From Nisaea sp. (GTDB lineage Bacteria > Pseudomonadota > Alphaproteobacteria > Thalassobaculales > Thalassobaculaceae), in the NCBI RefSeq assembly GCF_017640745.1, contig NZ_JAEPQA010000002.1, positions 225,420-289,419 of the forward strand: 64,000 bases of DNA, in the 5' to 3' direction. The notes beneath the pieces are model-generated. The model did not search any database, was not told where the DNA came from, and saw only the letters and a list, made by a program, of their open reading frames with translations. Both the position numbers and the translations under genes were made by a program. Positions 27,957-36,967 of the stretch are shown here, in pieces. Position 1 is the first letter of the stretch. Every line of letters starts with the position of its first letter.

Positions 27957-29203
27957 TCGGATGCTTTCAGAGGGTCGGCGGGGGCGTAGAGCGCGCGTTC
28001 GCCCTTCACCCCGCGCAGTTCGGTGCGGGTCAGCAGCCGGGTCTTTCCCGGCAACAGGCTGGCGATGGTCTCGGAAAGGATGATGTCGGTGCCGAGCGAG
28101 CGGCAAAGGCTTTCCATCCGGCTCGCCTCGTTCACCGCCGGGCCGATCACGGTGAAGTCGAGCCGGTTGCGCGAACCGACATTGCCGAACATGACCTCGC
28201 CCAGATGAAGGGCGACGTTGAGCCCCATCGCGGGGCGCTCCAGATCGGCCTCGGTCTCGGCGAGCTCGTCGACCGCCGCGAGCGCCGCCTTCGCCGCCTC
28301 CAACGCCTTGCCGGCGGTTTCCGCCTCGCGGCCGGCCTCGAGCGGAAAGATCGCAAGGAAGCCGTCGCCGAGGAATTTCAGCACCTGTCCGCCCGCCGCA
28401 TGGACCGGCTCCAGCATGACGTCGAAATAGCGGTTGAGAGCGGAGACCATCGCCTCCTTGGAGACAATGTCGCTGACGCTGGTGAAATCGGTCAGGTCCG
28501 CGATCATCAGGGCGGCGTTGATGCTCTCTGCCATGCCGCGCCGGATCTCCCCCTTGAGGATCCGACCGCCGACCAGCGGGCCGACATAGGTGTCGAGAAG
28601 GTTGCGGGCGATCTCCTGATCGACATGGGCCTGGATCGCCGAGGTGAGGGCGGGGACGATGGTGTCGATCAGCGCGATGTCGCGGTCGGAGAAGCCGTCC
28701 GGGTGCCGGCTCGACCAGCGCAGGATGGCGCCGCAGCTCCGTTCGCCCTCCCGGATCAGGCGCAGGGTGTCCCGGCCGCCGAACATGCAGGCGTAATAGT
28801 CCGTGAATCCCTCGTCGCGGAATTCGGCGAGCGCCGGAAATTCCAGTTCCGCCTCCGGACCGGTCAGCCGACGGCGCAGCTTCATCGTGCCGGTCGCCAT
28901 CATGTGGCGCAGCGGGCTCGCCTTCCATTCCTCCGATTCGTCCTTCGAATAGGCGATTTCGTGGCGCAGGCCCGTATCCGGCCTGTTGTCGGCGCGGTCC
29001 CAGTCGAACATCAGCGAGCCGGTTTCCGGATGCAGCGTGTACATCGCCACCCGGCAGCGGTCGAGCGGCAGACCGGCGGCGACAAGGCGTTCCGCGGTCG
29101 CCGCGACAAGCTGTTCGTTCGGTGCTTTCTCCCACGACTGGTGGACGAGCCACTGGATCAGTTCCATCTCTTTCGGATCCGTCACCGGCCTGTTCTCGTA
29201 CAT
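27953..29203 (-). CDS. class III adenylate/guanylate cyclase with N-terminal GAF-like domain
   Basis: 416 residues from ATG 29203 (GGGGAAG about 5 nt upstream). Residues about 1-200 form a sensory region of GAF type (WLVHQSWEKAP; SERSCGAILRWSSRHPDGFSDRDI-like end). The catalytic domain (about 225-410) keeps both metal Asp residues (MIADLTDFTSVSD and FLGDGFLAIF), K in QVLKFLGDG and the transition-state Asn/Arg in VNEASRME. The position often Asp in adenylate cyclases reads IGPAVN. No membrane segment. It should make cAMP (or cGMP) in the cytoplasm. Overlaps the AsnC regulator by 4 nt, an uncommon pairing. Confidence 0.88.
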   Translation of the reverse strand: MYENRPVTDPKEMELIQWLVHQSWEKAPNEQLVAATAERLVAAGLPLDRCRVAMYTLHPETGSLMFDWDRADNRPDTGLRHEIAYSKDESEEWKASPLRHMMATGTMKLRRRLTGPEAELEFPALAEFRDEGFTDYYACMFGGRDTLRLIREGERSCGAILRWSSRHPDGFSDRDIALIDTIVPALTSAIQAHVDQEIARNLLDTYVGPLVGGRILKGEIRRGMAESINAALMIADLTDFTSVSDIVSKEAMVSALNRYFDVMLEPVHAAGGQVLKFLGDGFLAIFPLEAGREAETAGKALEAAKAALAAVDELAETEADLERPAMGLNVALHLGEVMFGNVGSRNRLDFTVIGPAVNEASRMESLCRSLGTDIILSETIASLLPGKTRLLTRTELRGVKGERALYAPADPLKASE

Positions 29204-29287
29204 CCGTCTTCCCCGCCTCGCCCGGCGACAGAATGCAGGCTCCATGCACTTCTGGCAAACCCGCCGCTGCCTTGATAAAGGGTGGGG

Positions 29288-32068
29288 ATGTCCGATCCTG
29301 ACCGCCAGATCCGCCTGCCCGACCTGCCGAGCCTCGTGCTCGCGCCCCGCGTCGCGGTCTGGCTCGGCGCGGACGGCGATCTGGAGGAGATTTCGCACGA
29401 GGAGGCCGCCGGTCGCCTGCGCGCCGGTCCCTGTATCGTCGCCCATGCAAGATCGATCGTGCGCCGCCTCCGGCTCGACGGTTTCGCGGCGGTGGACGTG
29501 CTCGAACTCTTCGCTTTCGTACGGCCCGCCGCCTTCTGCCTGCCGACGCCGCGCGGGCTCGCCCAGGCTCTGATGCTCGCGCCGCCGAAGGACCATGAGG
29601 ACGAGGCGCTGGTGCTGCGCGACGCGGCAGCGGCTCTGCTCGCCGAACTCGCCGAGCGGGAACGCGACCCGAGCGCCCGGCCGATCGCCGAGACCATGCG
29701 CAATTGCGGCTGGGCCTGGGGCGAGGCGGTGCTGCATGCGCTCGGCGCGGGAGAACTTCCACCGCCGGGCCCGGTCAGGCCGAGCGGGCTGCAGGTCTGG
29801 CGGCGGCTGGAGGAATGGTCGGAGCATGCGCCGGAACCGCCCGCCGGTAACAAGCCGGTGACGGAAGACGAGGCGCGCGGGCGCCTGAAACAGTTGCTTG
29901 GCAGCGATGCCGAGGCGCGGCCGAGCCAGGCAGACTACGCGTCCGCCGCCGCCTTCGCCTTCACCCCGCGGGACGAGGAACGGCGCCCGAACGTGGTGCT
30001 GGCGGAAGCGGGGACCGGCGTCGGCAAGACCCTCGGCTATATCGCGCCGGCGAGCGTCTGGGCGGAGAAGAACGAGGGCGCAGTCTGGGTCTCGACCTAT
30101 ACCCGCAACCTGCAGCACCAGATCGACGGCGAGCTCGACCGGCTCTATCCCGACCCGGTCCGGAAGGCGCTGAAGGCGGTGGTGCGCAAGGGGCGGGAGA
30201 ACTATCTCTGCCTGCTCAATCTCGAGGAGGCGGTGAACACGCTGCCGACCATGCCGCAATACGGCACCGCGCTCGGCCTGATGGCGCGCTGGGCGGAGGC
30301 GACGCGGGACGGCGACGTGCAGGGCGGCGACTTCCCGGCCTGGCTTGCCGACCTGCTCGGGCGCGGGCGCACTGTCGGGCTCGCGGACCGGCGCGGCGAA
30401 TGCATCTATTCCGCCTGCCCGCATTATTCCAAATGCTACATCGAGAAATCGATCCGCCGTGCCCGTCGGGCCGAGATCGTCGTCGCCAACCATGCGCTGG
30501 TGATGATCCAGGCGGCGCTTGGTGGGATCGACGACGGCGCGCTGCCGACCCGCTATGTGTTCGACGAGGGGCACCATGTGTTCGATGCGGCGGACAGCGC
30601 CTTCTCCGCCCATCTGACGGCGATCGAGACGGTCGAGCTCCGGCGCTGGCTGATCGGCGCCGAGGGGCGGCGCTCGGGGAGGGCGCGGGGGCTGAAGAAA
30701 CGGGTCGAGGACCTGATCGCCGACGACGAGGAGGCGCTGGAGGCGCTCGAAGCCGCGCTCCATGCCGCCCGCGTGCTGCCGGGCGAGGGCTGGATGACCC
30801 GGATCGCGGAGGGCGAGACGCGGGGCGAGACCGAGCGTTTCCTGGCGCTGGTCCGGGCCCAGGTCTATGCCCGCACCGATCATCCCGACAGTCCCTATTC
30901 GATGCAGACCGAGACCCATCCGCCTGTCGAGGGCCTGCTGGAGGCCGCGGAAGCGCTGGACGCCGCGCTGGCCCGCATCCTGACGCCGATCAAGCAGCTG
31001 AAGAAGCGGCTTGAGGACAGGCTCGACGAGGATGCGGACGAGCTGGAGAGCGCAATCCGGCTGCGTCTCGAGGCGGTCGCGCGCTCCCTGCAGCGCCGCG
31101 GCGAAATGACCCTCGGCGCCTGGCGCGACATGCTGAAGGCGCTTGCCCACGAGACACCGGAGGCTTTCGTCGACTGGTTCGAGATCGAGCGCGGCGACGG
31201 ACGGGACATGGATATCGGCCTGCACCGGCACTGGATCGATCCGGGCCGGCCCTTCGCCGAGACCGTGGTGAAGCAGGCGCAGGGTGTGCTGATGACCTCT
31301 GCCACCCTGCGCGACGGCACGGGCGAGGAGTTCCGCGACTGGCAGGCGGCGGAGGAGCGGACCGGAGCGGTCTGGCTGGAGGCGCCGGCGGTGCATGCGG
31401 CCGTCGCCTCGCCTTTCGACTATCCGGCGCAGACCCGCGTCTTCATCGTCAACGACGTGCGCAAGGACGACATGGCGCAGGTCGCGTCGGCCTACCGCGA
31501 ACTCTTCCTCGCCTCGGGCGGCGGCGCGCTCGGCCTCTTCACCGCGATCCAGCGCCTCCGCGAGGTGCACCGGCGGATCTCCGGCGAAATCGACGAAGCG
31601 GACCTTCCGCTCTATGCCCAGCATGTCGACGGGCTCGACCTCACCACCCTGATCGATATCTTCCGGGCGGAGGAGAACGCCTGCCTGCTCGGCACCGACG
31701 CGGTGCGCGACGGGGTCGACGTGCCGGGCAACTCGCTCCGCCTGATCGTCTTCGACCGGGTGCCATGGCCGCGTCCGGACATCCTCTACAAGGCCCGCCG
31801 TTCGGCCTTCGGCGGCGGGAGCTATACCGACATGCTGACACGCCTGAAGCTGAAGCAGGCCTTCGGGCGGCTGGTGCGCCGGGCGGACGATCGGGGCGTC
31901 TTCGTGCTGCTTGATCCGATGATGCCGTCGCGGCTGCTCGGGGCCTTTCCGGAAGGCGTCGAGGTGCGCCGCTGCGGGCTCGCCGAGGCGGTACGCGAGA
32001 CCCGTGGCTTTTTCGGGACGGCACCCGTTCCGGCAGAGCCGATTGACGCGGATGAGGTGCCGTTTTAA
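29288..32068 (+). CDS. DinG/XPD-like ATP-dependent DNA helicase
   Basis: 926 residues from ATG 29288 (AAGGG 6 nt upstream; GTG 29282 also possible). Superfamily 2 helicase: Walker A AEAGTGVGKTLGYIAP (K247), FeS-cluster Cys set YLCLL then GECIYSACPHYSKC, DEAH-type box FDEGHHVFD, motif III-like LMTSATLRDG and motif VI KQAFGRLVRRADDRG. This is the XPD/DinG group that unwinds DNA in the 5'-3' direction and acts in repair or R-loop removal. An N-terminal region of about 230 residues ahead of the helicase core has no recognised domain. Divergent from the cyclase gene (85 nt gap). Confidence 0.88.
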   Translation: MSDPDRQIRLPDLPSLVLAPRVAVWLGADGDLEEISHEEAAGRLRAGPCIVAHARSIVRRLRLDGFAAVDVLELFAFVRPAAFCLPTPRGLAQALMLAPPKDHEDEALVLRDAAAALLAELAERERDPSARPIAETMRNCGWAWGEAVLHALGAGELPPPGPVRPSGLQVWRRLEEWSEHAPEPPAGNKPVTEDEARGRLKQLLGSDAEARPSQADYASAAAFAFTPRDEERRPNVVLAEAGTGVGKTLGYIAPASVWAEKNEGAVWVSTYTRNLQHQIDGELDRLYPDPVRKALKAVVRKGRENYLCLLNLEEAVNTLPTMPQYGTALGLMARWAEATRDGDVQGGDFPAWLADLLGRGRTVGLADRRGECIYSACPHYSKCYIEKSIRRARRAEIVVANHALVMIQAALGGIDDGALPTRYVFDEGHHVFDAADSAFSAHLTAIETVELRRWLIGAEGRRSGRARGLKKRVEDLIADDEEALEALEAALHAARVLPGEGWMTRIAEGETRGETERFLALVRAQVYARTDHPDSPYSMQTETHPPVEGLLEAAEALDAALARILTPIKQLKKRLEDRLDEDADELESAIRLRLEAVARSLQRRGEMTLGAWRDMLKALAHETPEAFVDWFEIERGDGRDMDIGLHRHWIDPGRPFAETVVKQAQGVLMTSATLRDGTGEEFRDWQAAEERTGAVWLEAPAVHAAVASPFDYPAQTRVFIVNDVRKDDMAQVASAYRELFLASGGGALGLFTAIQRLREVHRRISGEIDEADLPLYAQHVDGLDLTTLIDIFRAEENACLLGTDAVRDGVDVPGNSLRLIVFDRVPWPRPDILYKARRSAFGGGSYTDMLTRLKLKQAFGRLVRRADDRGVFVLLDPMMPSRLLGAFPEGVEVRRCGLAEAVRETRGFFGTAPVPAEPIDADEVPF

Positions 32069-32088
32069 CCGGTTGGATCAGAATAAAA

Positions 32089-32118
32089 CCGTCATCCCGG
32101 CCTTCGCCGGGGTGACGA
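32089..32118. repeat. GTCATCCCGG-type palindrome (copy C)
   Basis: GTCATCCCGGC (32091-32101) / GCCGGGGTGAC (32106-32116) with a CTTC loop, one G-T pair. It lies in the 73-nt gap between the helicase and the next gene. Confidence 0.7.
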
Positions 32119-32141
32119 ACTAAGAAGCGCGGAGGATTGAG

Positions 32142-33248
32142 GTGGCGGAACCGGTAGATGCGGTAGTGGTCGGAGCGGGCGTCGTGGGCCTTGCGGCGGC
32201 GCGGGCGCTGGCGATGGCCGGGCGCGACGTCATCGTGCTGGAGCAGCACGACCTGATCGGCTCCGAGACCAGCTCGCGCCATTCCGAGGTCATCCATGCC
32301 GGGATCTACTACCCGCCCGGCAGCCTGAAGGCCGAGGTCTGCGTCCGCGGCAAGCATCTGCTCTACGATTTCGTCGAGAGCCACGGCGTGCCCTACAAGA
32401 AGCTCGGCAAGCTGATCGTCGCCACTTCCGAGGACCAGATCCCCGCCCTGCAGCAGATCAAGGAGCGGGCGGAGAAGAACGGCGTCCACGATCTCGAATT
32501 CCTCTCCCACAACGAGGTGACCGCGCGCGAGCCGGAGCTGCGCTGCGTCACCGCGCTCTGGTCGCCCTCGACCGGGGTGATCGACAGCCACGCCTACATG
32601 CTGGCCCTCCAGGGGGACCTGGAAGAGCATGGCGGCATGATCGCCTTCATGGCGCCGCTCGAAGGCGGCAAGGTCACCGAAGACGGCATCGAGCTGCATG
32701 TCGGCGGGCTGCACGGGCTGACCATGAAGGCGAAGACGGTTGTGGTCGCGGGCGGCCTGCACAGCCAGACCATCATGCGCCACATCGAGGGTTTCCCCGC
32801 GGCGTCGATCCCGCCGCAATATTTCTGCAAGGGGAACTACTACCAGCTGACCGGCTGCTCGGCCCCGTTCAAGAGCCTGATCTATCCGGCCCCGGAAGCG
32901 GCCGGGCTCGGCGTGCACCTGACGCTCGATCTCGGCGGCCAGGCCCGGTTCGGCCCGGACGTGGAATGGATCGACGAGATCGACTACGACGTCGACCCGC
33001 GCCGCTCCGACAGTTTTTACGCGGCCGTGCGCAAATACTGGCCGGGCCTGCCGGACGACAGCCTGACTCCGGCCTATGCCGGCATCCGCCCGAAGATCCA
33101 GGCCCCGGGCGAGGCCGCCGCCGACTACATGATCCAGGGCCCCGGCGACCATGGCGTCGCGGGCCTCGTCAATCTCTACGGCATCGAGTCCCCTGGCCTC
33201 ACCTCCTCGCTGGCGATCGCGGAGAAGGTGATGGAGAAGCTCGCCTGA
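32142..33248 (+). CDS. FAD-dependent oxidoreductase, L-2-hydroxyglutarate oxidase (LhgO)-like
   Basis: 368 residues, GTG start with GAGG nearby. Rossmann FAD motif VVVGAGVVGLAAARALA at residues about 7-24, then ETSSRHSEVIHAGIYYPPGSLKA, the segment typical of L-2-hydroxyglutarate dehydrogenase/oxidase, and a C-terminal GLVNLYGIESPGLTSSLAIA FAD-binding closure. The family oxidises L-2-hydroxyglutarate to 2-oxoglutarate and feeds electrons to oxygen or quinone; related DAO-family substrates cannot be excluded. Starts 73 nt after the helicase, separated by a repeat, so probably its own transcript. Length matches the short bacterial form (about 370-400). Confidence 0.82.
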   Translation: MAEPVDAVVVGAGVVGLAAARALAMAGRDVIVLEQHDLIGSETSSRHSEVIHAGIYYPPGSLKAEVCVRGKHLLYDFVESHGVPYKKLGKLIVATSEDQIPALQQIKERAEKNGVHDLEFLSHNEVTAREPELRCVTALWSPSTGVIDSHAYMLALQGDLEEHGGMIAFMAPLEGGKVTEDGIELHVGGLHGLTMKAKTVVVAGGLHSQTIMRHIEGFPAASIPPQYFCKGNYYQLTGCSAPFKSLIYPAPEAAGLGVHLTLDLGGQARFGPDVEWIDEIDYDVDPRRSDSFYAAVRKYWPGLPDDSLTPAYAGIRPKIQAPGEAAADYMIQGPGDHGVAGLVNLYGIESPGLTSSLAIAEKVMEKLA

Positions 33249-33351
33249 CGTCGTTCCGTTTCGGCAGCGTGAAATTGCCTTCCACCCGCGTTTACAGCTT
33301 TCCCGGCGAGTCCTAGTCTTCCCGGAAAAGAATATAACGGGAGGATGTCCG

Positions 33352-35112
33352 ATGAACCTGATGGCAGACCGTGCCGTCGCGGCGGCGCTGGAAGACTGGC
33401 TCGCCGGTTTCAACGCGGCACTGGCGGCAGGCAATGTCGGGAAGCTGGAGACTCTTTTCGAGACGGAGAGCTACTGGCGCGACGTCCTGATCCTCAGCGG
33501 GCACCAGCGGACGGTCTCCGGCGGCGCTGCGATCGCGGAACGGCTGGCCGCGGAGGCGCCCCATGAAGGTCTCGGTCCGATCTCCGTCGCCGAGGGACAC
33601 GAGCCGCCGCGCATCGTCGAGCGGGCGGGCGAGTCCGTGATCGAGGCGATCCTATCCTTCGAGACGGAGAAGGGCGTCGGGCTTGGCCTCGTGCGCCTCA
33701 GATATCCGGCCAACATGCCCCGGGCCTGGGTCTTCGCGACCACGCTGGACGACCTGAAGGGCTACGAGGAGGCGCGGATCTTCGAGGAGAAGGACGATCC
33801 CGCTTTCAACCCGAAATTCCACGGGCCGAACTGGGCGGACAAACGCGCGGTCGAGCGCGCCTACAAGGACCGTGACCCGGAAGTGCTGATCGTCGGCGGC
33901 GGCCATGCCGGGCTGACGGCGGCGGCAAGGCTCGCCCGGCTCGACGTGGACACGCTGGTGGTCGACCGGATGAAGCGGGTCGGGGATAATTGGCGCCTGC
34001 GCTATCACGGGCTCCGGCTGCACAATTACATCCACAGCAATCACCTGCCCTATATGCGCTTTCCCGAGGGCTGGCCGACCTACATCCCGAAGGACCGCAT
34101 CGCCAACTGGCTCGAATCCTATGTCGACGCCATGGACATCAATTTCTGGACCGAGACCAGCTTCGAGGGCGCGGAGTGGGACGATGAGGCCGGCTGCTGG
34201 AGTGCGCGCCTCACGCTCGCAGACGGCACCGAGCGCGTCATGCGGCCGCGCCATATCATCATGGCGACCAGCGTCAGCGGCGCGCCTAACATCCCCGAGA
34301 TCCCGACTCTCGACCGGTTCAAGGGTCCGGTGCTGCATTCGAGCCAGTTCACCGCCGGCAAGGACTGGAAGGGAAAACGCGTCTATATCTTCGGCACCGG
34401 CACCAGCGCGCACGACATCGCGCAGGACCTCGAAGGCAACGACGCGGACGTCACCATCATCCAGCGCAGCCCGACCCTGATCGTGAATATCGAGCCGAGC
34501 GCGCAGCTCTATGACGGGATCTACTGGGGCGAGGGGCCGAGCCACGAGGACCGCGACCTGATCAATGTCGCGACACCCTTCCCGGTCGTCCGCGTCGCGC
34601 ACAAGATCATCACCGACAAGGTGAAGGAGATCGACAAGCCGCTGCTCGACGGGCTGGAGAAGGTCGGCTTCCGGCTCGATTTCGGCGAGGGCGGGACCGG
34701 CTGGCCGCTGAAATACCGCACCCGCGGCGGCGGCTATTATTTTAATGTCGGCGCCTCGGACCTGATGGCGGCGGGCCGCATCGGCCTGATCCAGTATGCG
34801 GATATCGCGCAGTTCGAGGCGGGCGGGCTCAGGATGAAGGACGGCGCGCTGCGCGAGGCCGACCTGATCGTGCTCGCGACCGGCTACAAGGGCCAGGACC
34901 ATATGACCCGCGTGCTGTTCGGTGACGATGTTGCGGACCGAGTCGGCAAGGTCTGGGACATCGACCCCGAGATCCAGGAGCTCAACAACATGTGGACCCC
35001 GACGCCGCAGCCCGGCCTCTGGTACACCGGCGGCAGCTTCGCGCAGGGGCGGATCTATTCGAAATATCTGGCAAGGGCGATCAAGGCGGAGCTGGTGGGG
35101 CTACGGTCCTAG
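33352..35112 (+). CDS. NTF2-like domain fused to flavin-containing monooxygenase
   Basis: 586 residues. Residues about 10-150 look like a SnoaL/NTF2-type alpha-beta fold (LEDWLAGFNAALAAGNVGKLETLFETESYWRD at the front). After that comes a flavoprotein monooxygenase: FAD motif LIVGGGHAGLTAAARL near residue 180, FMO-like LHNYIHSNHLPYMRFPEGWPTYIPKDRIANWLE, NADPH motif FGTGTSAHDIAQDL near residue 345 and ATGYKGQ near the C-terminus. Substrate unknown; such fusions are often annotated as putative flavoprotein or Baeyer-Villiger-type monooxygenases. ATG at 33352 with GGGAGG about 8 nt upstream. The gene ends 17 nt before a convergent gene. Confidence 0.82.
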   Translation: MNLMADRAVAAALEDWLAGFNAALAAGNVGKLETLFETESYWRDVLILSGHQRTVSGGAAIAERLAAEAPHEGLGPISVAEGHEPPRIVERAGESVIEAILSFETEKGVGLGLVRLRYPANMPRAWVFATTLDDLKGYEEARIFEEKDDPAFNPKFHGPNWADKRAVERAYKDRDPEVLIVGGGHAGLTAAARLARLDVDTLVVDRMKRVGDNWRLRYHGLRLHNYIHSNHLPYMRFPEGWPTYIPKDRIANWLESYVDAMDINFWTETSFEGAEWDDEAGCWSARLTLADGTERVMRPRHIIMATSVSGAPNIPEIPTLDRFKGPVLHSSQFTAGKDWKGKRVYIFGTGTSAHDIAQDLEGNDADVTIIQRSPTLIVNIEPSAQLYDGIYWGEGPSHEDRDLINVATPFPVVRVAHKIITDKVKEIDKPLLDGLEKVGFRLDFGEGGTGWPLKYRTRGGGYYFNVGASDLMAAGRIGLIQYADIAQFEAGGLRMKDGALREADLIVLATGYKGQDHMTRVLFGDDVADRVGKVWDIDPEIQELNNMWTPTPQPGLWYTGGSFAQGRIYSKYLARAIKAELVGLRS

Positions 35113-35129
35113 CGGCGCTTCTATGACCG

Positions 35130-36614
35130 TCAATCTGTGCTCGGGTCATCAAGAAGGTTGGCGATTTTGGTTTTTGCGGGCTCTGGGATTGCCGCTGCAA
35201 TAGGATCCGAGATCATCGCCTGGCGCGATGCGTTCAACTGAATCGAAGTTGCCCGCTTCTTGGCAATCGCGAAGTTCTTGAATGCCTCGTTGCAGAACGC
35301 TTCAGGGCGCTGCAGCCCTGCGTCACTGGTAATACGGCATGCGACTCCCTGCATTCTGGCGAGGTCGTAATACATATCGAAATCATAGTCTTCTTCCCAT
35401 TCCGTGCTGGGAAGAAGAGTGATCGCCTCGCGCTGCGCCCTGATTGCCACGTCATTCATTTCTCGAATTAGTCCGGTGCCGCGCTCTTCCGACTGCCCGG
35501 ACGGAGTCTCGAGCCATTCCCGGGTGACAACGTTCAGAGTCAGAACGGCAATGATATTGAGCGGCGGAATGCGCTGCGTCGGCGATGTCAGTGCGGCCTC
35601 GTTATTCTCCCAAGTCCGCAAGAGCTTTTCCTGGGTTGCCCGCAGCTTCTTCGTCCAAAGAGGGTCCGTAGCCTGCGGCGGGTTGGCGGCCGCCTTTTGC
35701 ATCGTCCGAGCCAGTTGGGTGGCGTTGCTCATTCTCTCTGGATCAAGGCTGTAGGCCTCCTCCATCTTTTCCAGAGATGCGAGCAGGTAGGTATTGTCCC
35801 AATCTTTCGTCAGGTTGCCGGATTTCGGGCGCGCAATATTGTAAAAGAACCGGCTCCACAGCCTCAGCGTGTCAGGTTTTTGTTTTGCTTCCGCGAGCGA
35901 GAATGCGCGAGCGATGACTTTGTCGCCTGCTTGGGCAATTGCCCGCCACGAGTCCGGATCCGTATGCTCTATCTGCGAGAGTTCTAGATAGAGCGCTGCC
36001 TTGTCCAGCAAGGCCTCGACCAGAAACTCCCGGTGATTGATTTGCTCAAAATACGCTATTGCGATGTCTGCCCACTTGAACGCCGTCGGCTTGGTTTCGC
36101 TCTCGATTTCCTGAATACGGTAGAGCCGTAACGTAAGGGAAAGCGCTTCGGAGACTAGCTGCGGCGGCAGCGCTGTCTTCTCGGTCGTCCTCGCGTTTTC
36201 CCAGGCCGTTTCGAAGTTGCTTCGAGATTGTGATAGGCCAACCGGAAGAGGCCGGCGAGGCGAAATGGCACCGCTCGATCGCGCTTCCTTCGCTGCGGCC
36301 ACCCAATCCGAGGAAACCGTTTCCAGATCGGAGAACAGTTTTTGCGTAATGCCGGGCGGATTGACGCCGTAAATAACAAGGAAAATTGCAAGGGCGCCCC
36401 CGGCCTTGGCATAGGGCAGTTCGATACGCAAGAAACCGGGTATGAAAGCTCCGATCAGGCCGCCGCCCAGAGCTGAGACCACCCGGAGGTAGCGCTCGGC
36501 ATCGGTCGCCCGGTCTGGTCCGACCAGAAAGAACCCGAGCGGCAGTATCAGCAGGAATACGCCGACAAGAAGGAGCCAATATGAGGGTACCGGTGTGTTC
36601 TGATCTTCGGGCAT
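35130..36614 (-). CDS. membrane protein of unknown function with helical cytoplasmic or periplasmic domain
   Basis: 494 residues from ATG 36614 (GGAGAAGG 10 nt upstream); a codon at 36641 is possible but lacks a site. N-terminus has about three hydrophobic segments (YWLLLVGVFLLILPLGFFLVG; GGGLIGAFIPGF; AGGALAIFLVIYGV). The remaining ~400 residues are hydrophilic and mainly helical, TPR-like in look, with no catalytic motif I recognise. Base composition and codon use look more AT-rich than both neighbours, which suggests horizontal acquisition. No partner gene is adjacent on the same strand. I would call it a hypothetical membrane protein. Confidence 0.65.
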   Translation of the reverse strand: MPEDQNTPVPSYWLLLVGVFLLILPLGFFLVGPDRATDAERYLRVVSALGGGLIGAFIPGFLRIELPYAKAGGALAIFLVIYGVNPPGITQKLFSDLETVSSDWVAAAKEARSSGAISPRRPLPVGLSQSRSNFETAWENARTTEKTALPPQLVSEALSLTLRLYRIQEIESETKPTAFKWADIAIAYFEQINHREFLVEALLDKAALYLELSQIEHTDPDSWRAIAQAGDKVIARAFSLAEAKQKPDTLRLWSRFFYNIARPKSGNLTKDWDNTYLLASLEKMEEAYSLDPERMSNATQLARTMQKAAANPPQATDPLWTKKLRATQEKLLRTWENNEAALTSPTQRIPPLNIIAVLTLNVVTREWLETPSGQSEERGTGLIREMNDVAIRAQREAITLLPSTEWEEDYDFDMYYDLARMQGVACRITSDAGLQRPEAFCNEAFKNFAIAKKRATSIQLNASRQAMISDPIAAAIPEPAKTKIANLLDDPSTD

Positions 36615-36890
36615 TCGCCGATACCTTCTCCGTGCAGCCATCTATAATGGTGATCGTAGCAATATATTGCCTGCAAAGAGAGTGTCTTGGCGTGCTCATG
36701 AAACAGCATGCGGACATTCGGACAGTGCACCTTACTCGGGAGCGTGGGATCCGGCCAAGGTCCGAGAGGGGACTCACAAGTCACGATCAAACCTGTCCGC
36801 CGCTCTCGACCTGCTTCATCGCGCCTGTCGCCAGTTGATCTTTGTCAGAAAATAATCGCTCAAAAACAACAAGATAAATAACTTCTCCTG
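36615..36890. other. intergenic region, no gene seen
   Basis: Relatively AT-rich spacer between the unknown membrane protein gene and ompW. Short open frames here lack ribosome sites and coding character. Presumed promoter DNA for both divergent genes. Confidence 0.5.
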
Positions 36891-36904
36891 TTGATCTGCG
36901 TCAA
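36891..36904 (+). promoter_or_regulatory. FNR/FixK-type box upstream of ompW
   Basis: TTGATCTGCGTCAA, a single mismatch from TTGAT-N4-ATCAA. It is centred about 70 nt upstream of the ompW ATG. Anaerobic FNR control of OmpW is established in enteric bacteria; here inferred. Confidence 0.6.
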
Positions 36905-36967
36905 AGCGGCAGGACGCATCCGGGTGCAGTTTGCAGCGCAGCAATTCTGCAATATGAGGACAGATCA

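Noticed and set aside
27495..29762. Very long open frame on the minus strand reading through the AsnC gene and the start of the helicase
   Set aside because: Only the last 153 codons are AsnC-like. The upstream part is Arg/Pro-rich background of high GC and overlaps real genes.
27953..31624. 1223-codon open frame containing the cyclase
   Set aside because: Only the last 416 codons match the cyclase; upstream codons are antisense to the helicase, and ATG 29203 has a good ribosome site.
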